DNA of 64,000 bases from Euptelea pleiosperma. Taxonomy: Eukaryota; Streptophyta; Magnoliopsida; Ranunculales; Eupteleaceae. The translations under genes and the position numbers were made by a program. Where the stretch lies: assembly GCA_035048495.1 (NCBI GenBank), contig CM068543.1, positions 27,517,751-27,581,750 of the forward strand, written 5' to 3'. Positions 1 through 13,003 of the stretch are shown in pieces. Position 1 is the stretch's first letter. The number at the start of each line of letters is the position of its first letter. Under the pieces are notes generated by a model. The model was not told the origin of the DNA and did no database searches. It worked only from the letters and a program-made list of their open reading frames with translations.

Positions 1-1360
1 GGACAATCTGTTGGTTCTGAAAGGTCTGAGGGACTCTTTGTTGACTTTGAAATGTGCTTGGTTGTCCAGAGTACTGACCTTGTTGGAACTGCTAGTTTTG
101 GGTAGATGGGTACTGATTCTGCTGGTAGTGACCCTAGTTAAATTGCTTATTCGGTTGATTAAACCCAGGAGGATACGTGCCTTGAGGCTGACGTTGAGGT
201 TGAGCTTGCTGTTGAGTAGACTGAGATCTCCAAGAGAAGTTAGGATGGTTTCTCGTGTCAGGATGAAAAGATTGACTATACGAGTTCTGAGTGGGTGGTT
301 TGTATGTTCTGAAAGTACAAACTTCTACTTGAAGAGGAGTGGATCATCCTTCATTCAAAGGACAATTCTCAATAGTATGAGAGGGCTGCAGACAAAGGGT
401 GCAGGATTCCATAGGGCTCTCGAGTCCCACATTCATGAATGGGTTAGATTGTTAAGTAGGCTTCTAGACAGAGATAGTTAGGGCAGAGACAGATTTAGTA
501 AGCTCCTGAATGAGGGATCTCAACTCAGTATCGACTGTAGCTTCATGTCCATTGGTGGTCTTTTGGACCGGAGTAGTCCTACTGAACTCGGAGTCAGTTG
601 TCCAATGTTGAGAGTTTTCCCCTAGCTCTCCCAAAAATGTGTATGCTTCAGTCGGAGTCCTGTGCATGAACTTGCCTTGGCACATGGACTCTACCATGGT
701 AAGGGACTCATTAGTAAGTCCCTTGTAGAAGATATGGACAAGATTGCCCTTCTCGATGCAGTGGTGGAGACACTTTGTCAGATAGTCCTAGAATCTATCC
801 CACTCTTCAAAGAATTTCTCATCGGACTTCTGTCGGAAGTCCTGGATGAGTTGCTTCATCTGGTTGGTCTGAGTTATGGGGTAGAATTTGGACATGAATT
901 TGCCCACTAACTCTTTCCAACTGCTGATTGAGTCAGCGGGTAAGGAGTAGAGCCAATCTGAGGTTCGATCTTTCAACGAGAATGAAACTCGCAGACGCAC
1001 ATTGTCATCATCTAGGTTCTAGTTCTTGAAAAGCAAGATGACATGTGAGAATTCCCTAATATGGGAATACGAGTCTCTTCTTGGGAGATCACAAAAGGTT
1101 GGCAGCATTTGGATCGTCTGCGGCCTGATCTCAAACTGCACCGCCGTAGTAGGTGGAAGAACAATGCAGGTGGGCGGATTAGTAAAGATTGGGGCAAACA
1201 TCTCAATAGGAGGTCGTTCATCTGCCATCACTACAAATGTAATTGTACTAGGAGAGGCAGGTGGGGAAAGAGATGGGGAAGGAGTGAGTGAAGAATCCAC
1301 TATAGGCAAGAGATTCTCAGATTGATTCAAGCATTTGTTTGGACGAGTCCAAACGGTCAT
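1..1360 (-). pseudogene. Ty3/gypsy (Tat/Athila-like) gag, degraded, runs off the left edge
   Basis: Read on the - strand from about 1360 down to 1, this is a retrotransposon capsid (gag) gene. It would encode the structural protein that packages element RNA in the cytoplasm. The N-terminal part has the stretch MLPTFCDLPRRDSYSHIREF, followed by a Retrotrans_gag core (WLYSLPADSISSWKEL, then KFMSKFYPITQTNQMKQLI) at about 1000-790. A perfect CCHC zinc knuckle (C-x2-C-x4-H-x4-C) lies at 362-403, followed by a Gln/Pro-rich tail. The frame is broken by in-frame TAG codons near 1019 and 788 and further stops near 464, so it is dead. The core resembles gag of the Tat/Athila branch of gypsy, as I know that family. 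It lies about 1.2 kb from the primer-binding site of the LTR at 2610, in the same orientation, so the two form one element. Protease and pol would lie outside the window to the left. Confidence 0.85.
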
Positions 1361-2589
1361 ACGCTTAAAAAGCGAGCTCTAGACTTGGCAAAAAGTTGCC
1401 AGAGGGGAACACTATCCTAGTGATATATGTTGCATACCAAGCACAGATAATCCTATTCTAAACAATCAGGATATATTTTAGGAATTATCTTGTTAGTTTT
1501 GGGGCTAGCGTAGATTATGACAACGGGCAGACCACTGGTTTTATTTTTTAACCGTCGGACTAATAGTTTGCACTCATGGGTTCTCACCAAGCTACACTCT
1601 TCAGAGCGAATCCTTTAGTACTAACTCTAGTCAACAACAAAGCAATCCGAAGCCTAGACAGATGTGTGGTACAACGGCTAACTTAAATACATCCCAGACT
1701 AACCGGATTGGTCAAGTGTTTAAGAAGAGTGTTCCCTCGGGTTAAGCTAGGGTTGGTGCATGTTCCTAACCCAACAAATAGCAGACCAATCAAAGAACCA
1801 GGGATGCCACTGGCGAGCTCGGTATACTTGAGTAGTAGGGACCTATGGGTGTGTTAGACAACAGGGACCCGTGCTCGTGGACTTATTTGACTTGGGATGG
1901 ATGGAAAGACTACTTATAGGGGTGTCCTAGAACACCGATCTAGTTTGGCTCTAGCTTTTGGTTCTTCTTATTAGAGTGGATCTTTGGGATTAAGCTCAGC
2001 TGGAGTGATGAGGTGGGTGATGAAATCCCACAAGTTTTAGAAGGAGCTGGGCCTGTTTCCAAATTAGGATTTGGAAACCTTCCAAGTGGTGCGAGATTGC
2101 ACTCCCGATTGAAATTGAAAATTTTCCAAATTAAGGAACTTTTGAAAATTAGAATATTTCCATTCTAGGACTTTCCAACAATAAAAAAATTTCTAAGAAT
2201 AGAATTTCTCCAAATTTGGAATGTCCTAAAATGAAAACCCTAATTTTTAAATCCCTTTATTTCTGGAAACTTTTCAAAATCCAAAAGTCCTAAAATCTAA
2301 CTAAAAATAACAGAAAATAAGGATCCTAATTTTTTTTTGGTATTTTTGAATTATCACTCAATCTAGGGTTTCTAAAAAACCCTAGAACAAGATCTAGCAA
2401 ATATTCAAAAGCGGAAGTGTCCTAAATTATTACAAGTTGCACTCGGCCGTCTGAGGCATTAAAAATAGTAATTAAAAAGTTCTAAAAATAACTAAAATGT
2501 TTGAAAGAAAAATTTTCACTTGTAGAGCTTTCCGCTTTAGCAGCTTTCCAATTCCGTCATCTTCTTGCCTTTTTGCACTACTGTACACT
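1361..2589 (-). other. Untranslated leader of the gypsy element
   Basis: This stretch lies between the gag start and the primer-binding site. It is AT-rich towards 2100-2560 and holds no credible ORF. Long 5' leaders are usual in Tat/Athila elements. I see nothing else in it. Confidence 0.6.
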
Positions 2590-2607
2590 CGAGCGGCAGC
2601 GGCGCCA
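2590..2607 (-). promoter_or_regulatory. Primer-binding site, tRNA-Asp-like
   Basis: On the - strand the sequence reads TGGCGCCGCTGCCGCTC. This closely resembles the primer-binding site TGGCGCCGTTGCCGGGGA used by Tat/Athila-type gypsy elements (tRNA-Asp). It sits two bases from the LTR edge at 2610, the expected spacing. It fixes the LTR edge and shows that the LTR at 2610-7841 is the 5' LTR of the gag-bearing element. Confidence 0.75.
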
Positions 2608-2609
2608 TT

Positions 2610-5600
2610 TGAAACTAGGGTTTTTTCATGTCGTTGGTTACGAAACCCTAATTTTTACATATTTGTAAATTGATCCAATTTTATCCTATAAAATTGAGAG
2701 ATTTGTATAGGGATTCGTGTCGGATATCGATCCGTACTCGGGATTAGTCAGATTAGCGCAATAATGAACATGAAATGACGGATTCTTTTGCTGGAGATTT
2801 TGGAGAATATGGAGAGGTGAGAGTGGTGATTACAGTGAGTTTAAAGCATGATTCTTTTTGGAGAGGAAATCATAATGATATTATAAAAGAATGAACTAAA
2901 GATCAAAACTAAAGTCAAGAAATATCACTTAAAGAGACTAAGCCAATTTCAATTAAAACTATTTCTTATTGATTCGCAGTAAAATGCTTACATCAAAACA
3001 GTCAATGATCAAAATAAAAAAATAACTTATTCTAGAAAGCATTAGACTGAGAGATAGAAAGAAAGAATGAAAGAGGAGAGAGAAAGAGAAGATCAAAGGA
3101 AGAGGAAGGAAGGAACTAACTATCTAGCTTACCTCATGGGAAGGGTCACGGCCAAGGGCTTGTTCATGAGATATATGGGAGAGATTGCATGTTACTGCAA
3201 GACAATACCCACAGGAAGATCACACTAGTATTAACTTCAGGGCCAATCGTTGAGGGCAGCAAGGGCGATTAGAAGGGAGCTGAGGGAGACCACGAACTCT
3301 ATGGATCGTGAGGGTTTGCTACTCGTAGTGGAGGAGGTACCACTGGTCGGTGGTATTGAGGATAGTCCGTGCAGCCTACGAGAAGAACCCTAGTAGCATG
3401 CGAAAATAGCGTTGTCGGAGGTGCAACGCTTTGAAGGGGGTGGCAGTGGCAAGAACAATGGAGCGTGGGGTGCCGACGACGTTGCAGATACTGGAGCAAC
3501 TAGTTAATGGCTTCAATGGAGATGGAGGAAATGATGGATGCTGCTAGGGGGCACTGGTAGAGGGAACGACTTTCAACAGGGTTGTAGTGGAGCTACTCCA
3601 CGCGGTCTTGATGGAGGCGATAGCAGGTGGAATGGCTTTCAACAGGGTTGGGGTGGAGCTGCTGGTCCAAACGATTGTGGAGTAGGGAGATTAAGGCCGA
3701 ACCAGCAACTAGTGAGTTGCAAGGTCTGAACCGTGGTGGTGGTGGAAGGTTACAGTAGCAGGGGCAACGGTGGTGCTTTGAAGAAGATCAAGAGAAGAAA
3801 GGCGAGGCGGCTCAGATTGAGAAGGGATGGTCTCCTCTCCTCCTTCTTTCTTCTTTTTCCCCTCCTCTCCCTTTTTTTGTTTCTTTTTTTTCTTGAATCC
3901 TTTTTTATGGAGAAAGAGAGGAACGGTAGAGATTGTGAAGAAGTGAGATCGTGGGGGCGGCACTCACTGGTGAATGGTTCAGGCGGTAGTGCTCTTGAAT
4001 GGAAGAACCAGAACGTGGGGGTATGAAATGATCACGAAGGATGGGGCAGCAATGGCGTTCCTGTGGAGGCGGTCGAGAGAAGTGTTTTTTGGAGAAAAAC
4101 GTGAAGGAGGGAAGAGATATGGGGCGGCTAGGGTTTTTATCGTTTCAAAACGTGGTTTAGAGAGAGTGGGATCCAACGTCCTTCTTTTTATTGCAATAGA
4201 ATCTCCCCTTTTTTCAATAGAATTTCTCTTTAATATTGGCCATCCATCTTTGCAGGAATCATAGTAGCTTGTTATCGTGGTCGTAGGATCTAGAAGAAGA
4301 AAAAGATGGCCGTCGGATCCTGAGATGGTAGGTGATGATAGGATGGATGATCTACTAGCGATCAGACGGTCGACTAGGATGGCGAGGGTCGGATGGATCA
4401 TTAGATCGTGGAGATTGGGGAAGATAGGCCGCAGGATTGAGTGACTAAGGAAGGAAAGTGGATCGGATGATTTAGATTCGAGAATAGAGAGATAATGATG
4501 GTTTAAAGAGAAGAGAGAGAAAATATTACAAAATAAGGAGAAATGCTAGCAGAGGGTCTTGAACCCTGATCTTTGACTTGGTCTTCTACATGCTTTACTG
4601 AAAGTAGGGTTTTTCCGTGTCTTTCGTTACGAAAACCCTAATTCAACACATTTGTAATTTGATCTGCATTTAAATCCTGCAAAATATGAACTTTTGTATA
4701 GGGATTTGTGTCTAATGTCGATCCGCACTCGAGGTTAGTTCGCGCGATTCATGGACATGAAATAACGGATTTATCTCAGAAATTATGGTGGGGTGAGAAT
4801 GGTGAAGCGATTTAAAACATGCTTAGTGATTTTTAGAGAGAGAAATTTCTACAAACAACTAAAAACAGAAAAGTAAACTAACTAATGTAAAAAGAACAAT
4901 TTTATTCATCCTCAATGAGTTCTTACAAAATCAAAATAAATTCAAAAATGATCTAGAAAGCTATAAAAACCTAGAGAGAGGAAGAAGAGAGATTGAGAGA
5001 ATCTTTCCCTAAATCTAGAGAGAGAAAATGATGAGGATAAGGAGAAAGGGAAAACTTAGATATTTTTAGAGAGAGAGACAAATAATTAGAGAAAGAATGT
5101 TTAGAGAGAGAAAGATAGAAACTAAAGAGATGTTAGAGAGAGAAAGGGTGAAAAGAGACTTACCAACGATTCATGGTGATTGGTTCTCCAAGAAGAAAGC
5201 TTGGCCAAGATGGTGGCAGGTTGCACACACCCTTGGAGACAGAGAAGGGTAGCAAGGACAGGTGAGGGCGGTGCAGCAATGGAGAGAGGTGGTATCGCCA
5301 TGAGGAACAAATTGGCTAGCGCGGTTGCTGGTCGTGGAAAGCGGTGCATGCGCTTCGAGATGGTGTTCCGGTGGAAGGAGAACCGAACCAACAAGTGTAC
5401 AAGTCCGTGCAGCACCTCACCTTGATGTTGGTGCGATGGGTGCTCCGAAGGATAAGGGATCGCCGGAGAAGACGAACAGTGGCTGAGGACGGTGGTGGCT
5501 AGCGGTGTTGATTGGAAGAAGAGTTGTAGCCGTTAGTTGCCGCCATCAGAGAAAGTGGAGGAGAGGTGAAGGCAACACACAGGCGGAGGAGATGAGCAGC

Positions 5601-7841
5601 ACGAAGTCGCATAGAGCAGCAAGCTGCAGGCGGTAGTGGAGGTGTTGGTGCGTGGAGCGCCGGTGACTGAGAGGAAGTTGCAGGTTGATGGAGGAGCTTG
5701 TACGCTGACCTGCTGGTGGGGCAGGAGGAAAGTGGTGCTGCAAGAGGGGGCAGCAATGTGCAGGTGGAAAAGGGAGGTGTTGTCAGAGTTTTAGAAGTGT
5801 TGCAGGTAGTGCAAACCAGGGAGGAATGAGGGGCATGGTAGCTGTTGAAGAACAACCACCGTGGAGACCTCTTGGAGGAATGAGGGAGGCGTTAGGGTTT
5901 TGGAATGTGAGGGAGAAGAAGGAACGTTGGTGAAGTGAAGGGAAGAGAGAGACGGTGAAAAAGTTATCTTCCCCTTCTTCTCTATTTCTTTCTCTTATAA
6001 GGGACCCTCCCACTTTTAGGGTTTGGCCAAGATATTGGCACACGTGAAAGAATTTTTGGGAATTCTCTTGGATAGCCAACAAGGATCTCTTGTGGACCCC
6101 ACTCTATACATTTAGCCCCTTTTTACCCTTATGGTCCAGCACTCTACACAGCCCACACATCTATGTATCTACCATTTTTGCAAATGGACCCCACATTTAG
6201 CAACTTCCTTTGAATTGGCTTCAACCGTTTGGATGTTCCTTTGTGGTCCATCGTTTTCTTTAGGTATACAAGCACTTGTGTTGGCGCTCCACATGTGTAC
6301 ATGCAGATGGTTATGGTCTCATAATCCATGATCAATATCAGACGTCCAGACCATGTAGATCATCTCGTTTCAACGATCGAGTCCATGTGATATGCTAGGA
6401 TTGATGCATCTTGATTGCCTCTTCATTTTTGAATAACATCTTCATGTATATCGATGATATGTGACTGTCCATCTTATTAGGTCCACCTTGTGATTCAATC
6501 CTTCCAAGCGGTTTTGATCTTGTCCGGATTCAGTGGGTCAGCTGGTTCATTGAAATTCATCGTGTTACCATTTTGGAGATCATGACCACCTTCACACTCT
6601 TAACGAATATGCTTTCATTTTGATAAATCTTGCATAGATGAAAGTCCAAACATCTTGGCCTATCGCTCATAATGGCTCATGCAAATCTTTTGTGTATTTC
6701 AGATCACCTTTCATTTCCTTGTATAATATCACCCTTCATTTGTTCATGAAAGTCGTTCAACACCTTCGTTCACAGGTTCATACATCGTGGCCCACTATCT
6801 TGAATAAATGTTGTCGATCATGCTCTAACTAATCGCTGATTTGGTCAACATTTGGACCATGGCCCACTGACTCGTCTGAGGCTTCGCAGATCTTGGGAAC
6901 TTTCCTGATTGGATTCCTATAACTCATTTGCAACACCAACTTGATTATCTGCATGGAAACTCCCTACGGTCCTTTTTATCTTGGTTCACGGATCAGTCGA
7001 CTCATAGGTTCCTTGTCCGGCTCTGCTATCCTCTGGCATATACTTGGTCTGCATTTTCCTCTCATAACTTGCTGACTCTTTAAGCTTTGAAAGTCGGCTT
7101 CTGTGATCCATAGTGGGTCTGCAAGTCTCCAGAATCGTCCGATTTCGTTTCCTGCAATAACGAGAAGCGCGTAATGAGATGGATTAATATCTAGACTTTC
7201 AAAAATGTGTTTAATTCATGCAAATATACCATTTCATCCAGAAAAGTGTGTTGTACACAATAGAAGATACTCTTACGTAGAAAAGTGGATAAATAGAGCA
7301 GTTTTACGTAGAAGAGTGTGATAACGCTAAAAAGATAATTGCTTAAAATAAGCACTTTTGAGCGAATATCTTTTACCAACTGAGCAAGTACTCATATTGT
7401 GTTAGTTGATAAGCTTTAATCTCCTTAGTCTCTCCTTTGAGGGCTTGTCTCTCCTTCTCTCTTGGTCGTCTCTTGACTCTTTCGATCCTCCAGCTCTTTC
7501 CGTCTTTGGCCTACATCTTCTTGTCTAAGTCCACTGGCTCTCTATGCTTTGATCACAGGCTCTAACAGTCAGTTGTGGGCCCGCATTCCATCAAATTGTC
7601 TGATAGTGTTCCTGCGATAGAAAAATTGTGTAATGAGAATTCTACAAAATGGCTTCGCGTATAGGTCAAATAAATGCGTATGAATCCATGCGAATATACC
7701 ATGTTGTGCAGAAAAGTGTGTTCTACGCAATGAGAGAAACTCTTACGTAGAAAAGTTGATAAAAATGTAAGTTTTACGTAAAAGAGTATGATAACGCTAG
7801 AAGGATAATTGCTTAACATAAGCACTTTTGAGCGAATATCA
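2610..7841 (-). mobile_element. 5' LTR of the gypsy element (LTR C), interrupted by LTR D
   Basis: On the + strand the left edge is TGAAACTAGGGTTTTTT and the right edge is GAGCGAATATCA, so it has the TG...CA ends of an LTR. Three relatives in this window share both edges (4599, 22463, 22915). Without the nested LTR it is about 2.45 kb. It contains long GA-rich tracts and no credible ORF. The host sequence resumes at 7842 inside a copia gag, so this element inserted into the copia element. The other target-site copy would lie off the left edge. The ORFs seen within it have biased Ser/Pro/Arg composition and are not conserved among the four LTR copies. Confidence 0.8.
4599..7371 (-). mobile_element. 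Solo LTR D (gypsy), nested in LTR C
   Basis: It starts TGAAAGTAGGGTTTTTCC and ends GAGCGAATATCT (the terminal A has mutated to T), 2,773 bp. Both sides carry the 5-bp target duplication TTTAC (4594-4598 and 7372-7376). Removing it rejoins the flanking LTR C sequence. It belongs to the same family and has the same orientation as its host LTR. Because both sides carry the duplication and there is no internal region, it is a solo LTR left by LTR-LTR recombination. It holds GA-rich runs (about 4960-5150) and no gene I can support. Confidence 0.85.
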
Positions 7842-10601
7842 CAGTTTAATGATGGCAGTGAACAATTCTTCAGGGACATGAACATTGAAGTATGATGATG
7901 TCATAGGCGTAATCCTCAGTGAGGAAACTCATAGAAAATCCTCGAGTTCTTCAGGTGAAACATCAGAGAATGCCCTAAGTATTGAAGAAAAAGGAAGAAA
8001 GGTGAACAGAGGAGGCAAAAGCTATAGTCAGTCAAAGTCGAGAAGCAACAAATCCAGAACCCCATTTGTAAAGGAAGAAGGTAGTTATTGGAATTGCGGC
8101 AAAAGGAACACATGAAAAGAGATTGTAAAGCTCCAAAGAAACAAGTAGAGAAAAACTACCAGGGATGTAAAGATTCGGTAAATATTTCTGATGAAATATT
8201 TATGATGCATTAATTTTTATCATGTGATAATCGTTATTTATCTTGGGTAGTAGATTCTGGTGCATTGTTTCATGCTACTTCACATAGGGATATTATTAAT
8301 AATTTAGTGCAGGGTAATTTAAGTCTATTTAGCCGATGATGAATCTTATAAAATTTTTGAAAAGGGTGATGTACAGATAAATCTGTCAAACAGAACAGTG
8401 CTAAAGTTGAAAGATGTTAGGCATGTGGTTAGTCTGAAAATAAACATGATCTCGGTTGTTCAGCTTGCAAATTTTGGATACATAGCAACGTTCACAAGTG
8501 ATTTATGAAAAGTTAGAAAAGGGACTATGGTGATAGAATGAGGTAAGAAAGAAGGCACGCTCTATTTGACTTCTGGTTCTAACAGTGCCATTGTAGTTGC
8601 ATCATCAGGGGTGGACACGAGCATCGTAGTCTCGGACATATGAGCGAAAATGGGATGAATGTATTACTTTCAAAAGGAAAGTTACCTGAGCTAAAGTCTA
8701 TAGATATGGATCTTTGCGAAGATTGCATCTATGAAAAATAGAGGAAGGTTAGTTTCTCAAAGGTCGGAAGAACTCCAAAGTTGGAACGGCTAAAAAAGAT
8801 TCACACTAACGTGCGGGGACTAGCCCAGATAATTTCTCTTGCTGGCTCTCTTTATTTTGTTACCTTTATTGATGATGCTACTAGAAAGCGTTGAGTTCAT
8901 TTTTTGAAGCATGAATCAGAAGTATTTGATGTTTTCAAGAGATGAAAAGCTTTGGTTGAGAATGAAAAGGTCATAAGCTGAAGTGTCTAAGATCAGATAA
9001 TGGGGGGGGAGAGTATTGCAGTGATGAATTTGAAGAATATTGCACAGTTAATGGAATCAAAAGATAGAAAACGATTCCCAAGACACCTCGGCAAAATGGT
9101 GTGGTTGAGCGCATGAACATGACGATCCTAGAGCGTGTCAAGTACATGAGGATTTATTTGGATTTGCCAAAATAATTTGGACAGATGCCGTGAATAATAT
9201 AGTTTATTTAATAAATCGATGACCATCAGTTATTTTGGATGGTTAATTGTCAGAGGAAGTTTGGACTAAAAAGGAAATAAACTTTTCGTACTTAAAAATA
9301 CTTGGTTGTACCTTTAATCTCTATATTGATTCTAAAAAGAGGAATAAACTTGATCATAAGTTTAGAAAGTGTACATTTATTAGATATATCATAAATGAAT
9401 TTGGTTATCGATTTTGGGATGTTGAAAATGAAAAAATTATTAGAAGTAAAGATGTTATATTCAATGAGAATGTTATGTATAAGCACAGACAAGAACAAAA
9501 TGAGAAGGAGAATATCAATTTTATAGAACTTGAAGAGATATCTAGTAGATATATTCTGAAACCTCAAGAAGAAAATTTGAAGGTAGAACTACAAACTCCT
9601 CCTGAGCAGAGACCATCCAGGGTTATTAGAGCACCAGTTCATTATTTACCTTTTCTATATTATTCGTTGTTAACTGACAATAGTGAACCAGAGTATTATG
9701 AAGAAGCTTTGCAAAATGAAATCAAATGGTAAGTGAGAGCAAGTAATGGATGATGAGATGAATTCTCTATCATCAAACATGACATAGGATCTGGTCCAAT
9801 TACCCATTGGAAATGTAGTTTTGCATAACAAGTGGATTTACAAGTTAAATGAAGAACATGACGGTACCAAGCAATACAAGGACATGTTGGTTGTAAAAGG
9901 TTTTCAGCAAAAGACAAGTACCGATTACACTGAAATATTTTCTCATGTTATTAAGATATCTACCGTTAGATCGATTTTAAGCGTTGTGGCTATGGAGGAT
10001 TTACATTTAGAACAGCTAGATGTAAAAACTATTTTTCTTTATGATGATTTAGAATAAGATATTTATGTATCAGTCATAGGGATATATTATTTTAGGGAAG
10101 GAGAAGATGGTATGTAAACTCAAAAAGAGTATATATGCTTTGAAACAGGCCCCTAGATAGTGGTATAAAAAGTTTGACAGTTTTATATGTAGTAATGGTC
10201 TTGACAGATGTCATGCTAATTATTGTCGTTATTTTAAGAAGCTAGAAAATTCTTATCTCATACTGCTTCTGTATGTAGATGATATGCTTTTTGTAAGATC
10301 AAACATGAATGAGATTTTGAATTTCAAGGAACAACTGTCAAAGGAATTTGTTATGAAGGATTTGGGTATTGTAAAACAAATCCTCAGCATGCGAATTAGC
10401 AGAGATAGGACAAACTGAAAGTCGAAGTTATCTCAAGCTAAGTGCATTGCTAAAGTACTCAAGAGGTTCAACATGAAATGTGCTAAATTAGTTAGCACTT
10501 CATTGATAAGCCACTTTAAACTCTCAAAAGAACATGGCGCATCGACAGGAAGAACGTGATTACATGGCTAAGACAGCATATGCCTCAGCCATTGATAGCT
10601 T

Positions 10602-12161
10602 TGAAAAGTCTCTGTTGCCAAATCCCAGGAATACTTAGTTTTTCGATAAATATATGTATTGTTGTGCCTCGAATCCCCTGAAGACTGAAGCATCAAAAAT
10701 CAAATGGACTTCAACAAAACAAAAGAATGATTAAAGCTGAAGAAAAGACAACCGAAGTGTTCAAGATCAACTGAAGACAAAGTTAAGATTATCAAGTACA
10801 ACTGAAGACAAAATCTAATGATCAAGCTCAACTAAAGACAAAGTCAAAAGCTCAAGTACGTTCTCACTCAACGAACGTTCAACTATGAAGAAACTCATGT
10901 TGCGGTTACTTACGCAAATCTAAAGGTAAAATCGCGCGTTGCCAGTGGATATTGTTGTACCCTAGATGGTTAAATTTTGGTTAGGGATTGTGCGTGTGAT
11001 GAGAAGAGAAATTCTCAAAAATTTGGTAGCATTCGGCTATGGACAAAACTATCCGGCCGACCGGCTCATTTGTGCGGGCGACCGAAGGTCTGGTCGACCG
11101 GCCAAAATGGTCCGGTCGACCCTAACTCTTGGGTTCGAGAAATTTGGCTTAAAGCCTGAGCGGGCGACCGACTAAAGGCTCGGTCGACTGAGGTCCGGTC
11201 GACCAACCAATAATGCGGTTGACCCCATCAGTTTCGGATCTCGTTTGACAAAATCTTTTATACGATTAGAAGCGCATTTTGGCCCTTCAAATGGCTATAT
11301 TCGGGACGGTTCTAGCAAATGGAGGCTTGCTTATAAATAAGAGCCATTTCCCTCTTATAAAATCAACCCAATCAAGAGATCTATACGTTACTTTACTTGA
11401 TTATCATTCTTTAAGTCCAGAGATCTGGAATTTATGAGAGTTTCACCAGAGCAAAGCTGAGAATTCATTGTGAAGTCTATAAGTGTTTGAAAAGACTATT
11501 TGGTATTGTTAGTCTGCAAGAATCTTCTTCCAAGAAGAGGATTACTCTTATCAAAGAGTCTCTTGGGCAAATTCTTCTCCAAAGGATTTTCCATTCGATC
11601 GTATTCATCGAGAAGTAAGTGTTTCTATGAACCAATACCTTGTTGATAGAATTCGATATTTGTGAACACTGTTATTTTGTGATTGGTGGATGAGTGTGGA
11701 CTCATCTAATTGAGTTGTGGATTGTATATCCAAGAGAAAAGAATTTCTCTAAATAGACTACTAGCCTAGGCTGACTCTCTAGGTGAGCGAGAAGCGATTC
11801 TCGTTAGACTGAGATTAAGTGTAATCTTAGTTGGTTGATTATTTATTTCGATTGAAAATGTTGTAATGCATAATTGAAATAATAAAAATACTACTCGTGG
11901 TGAGTATTGGACAGTGGACGTAGGTGCGGAGTCACCGAACCACTATAAACTTAAGTCTCATGTGATTATGAATGTTTGCATAATTGTTTCTCATTTTTTC
12001 CATATCTATGCTTCTGTGGATGATTGATATATTAATTGCTTGATCCTTTTTCGCCTTGTGTGATCAATAATTTTTTAATCCATAAAGAATTCGCAGAGAA
12101 TTAAAAATTGTCATATTCACCCCCCTCTAGGACTTAACCTAGTTATTAAAAGGGAATTTCA
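10602..12161 (+). mobile_element. Solo LTR E, inserted in the copia RNase H region
   Basis: It begins TGAAAAGTC and ends GGGAATTTCA (TGAAA...TTTCA ends), 1,560 bp. The 5-bp duplication AGCTT flanks it (10597-10601 and 12162-12166). The copia reading frame runs from one side to the other when the LTR and one AGCTT are discounted, which confirms the borders. A TATA box (TATAAATA, 11332-11339) sets the + orientation. An array of GGTCGACC-like octamers lies upstream of it. It resembles copia-type LTRs but I cannot assign the family. Confidence 0.85.
11055..11224 (+). repeat. Array of GGTCGACC-like palindromic octamers in the LTR E U3
   Basis: Eight copies of GGTCGACC or one- to two-base variants start at 11055, 11076, 11092, 11114, 11162, 11182, 11197 and 11217. 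The spacing is mostly 15-22 bp with one 48-bp gap. The array ends about 110 bp upstream of the TATA box at 11332. The role is unknown; a protein-binding array in the LTR promoter is an inference. Confidence 0.75.
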
Positions 12162-13003
12162 AGCTTGATGTACACTATGGTCTACACAAGACCAGACATT
12201 GCTCAACTAGTGGGAGTTGTTAACAGATTTATGAACAACCCAGGAAAGAGTGTTGAGAAGCGGTTAAGTGGATTCTCAGATATCTGATATGTACTAATTA
12301 AGGATGTAACATTGTATTATCAAGGATCAGAAATCAACTTACCAGGATTTGTTGATTCAGATTTGGCAGGGGACAATAATGGAAGGAAGAGCACGACAGT
12401 GTATATGTTTATTTTAGATAGTATATGGCAATCAGTTGGGTCTCACAGTTACAAAAGATAGTTAGTATTTCAACAATAGAAGCAAAGTATGTTGCTGTAA
12501 CAGAAGCTTGCACAGAGATGGTATGGCTATAGGGTCTTCTAAGAGAATTGGGAAAGGAACAAGAGAATTGTAAACTTTACAGTGACAGTCAGAGTGCAAT
12601 TCATCTTGCAAATAATTCAACATTTCATTTAAGAACATAACACATTGACATTAAGTAACATTTTCATACAAACTATGTTGGAAGATGGGCTATTTGGTTT
12701 GGAGAAGATCCACACGAGTCAGAACCCTGCAAATATGTTCACTAAGGTGGTCACTATAGAGAAACTGAAATTAAGTTCAATTTATGATGGTCTTCATACT
12801 TAAAAGACAAAGAGGAGATTCATACCGAGTTCCCTACGGAGGTGTCACATTCAAGATACAGCAAGCTCAGTGGAGATGTTCGCGGTCAGTCTCTAAATAG
12901 GTGATTGTTATGTTATATGGAGATTGATGATGCTAGAAGTATTGTATATGAAGGCACAATTCCACAGCCCAACTGAGTTGGCTGGGGGGCTACAAGGGGG
13001 CAA

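Larger units (their letters stand above)
7842..13003 (+). pseudogene. Ty1/copia gag-pol polyprotein, degraded and interrupted
   Basis: Fragments in several frames follow the copia order. The gag C-terminus runs from about 7885 (KYDDVIGVILSEETHRKSSS). A damaged zinc knuckle lies at 8085-8130, with the first Cys changed to Tyr and a frameshift. The protease motif VDSGA is at about 8250, with the usual FHATSHRDI after it. GAG-pre-integrase and integrase follow (FIDDA near 8865, SDNGGEY near 8995, PRQNGVVERMN near 9083). Reverse transcriptase spans about 9750-10440 (VVKGFQQK, then YVDD at 10272-10283). RNase H resumes at 12167 (YTRPDIAQLVGVVNRFMNN). Many stops and frameshifts make it non-functional. 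The 5' end is cut off by the gypsy insertion at 7842, and pol is split by a solo LTR (10602-12161). A G-rich polypurine stretch near 12980-13000 marks the 3' end. It is a Ty1/copia element; finer lineage placement is uncertain. Confidence 0.88.
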
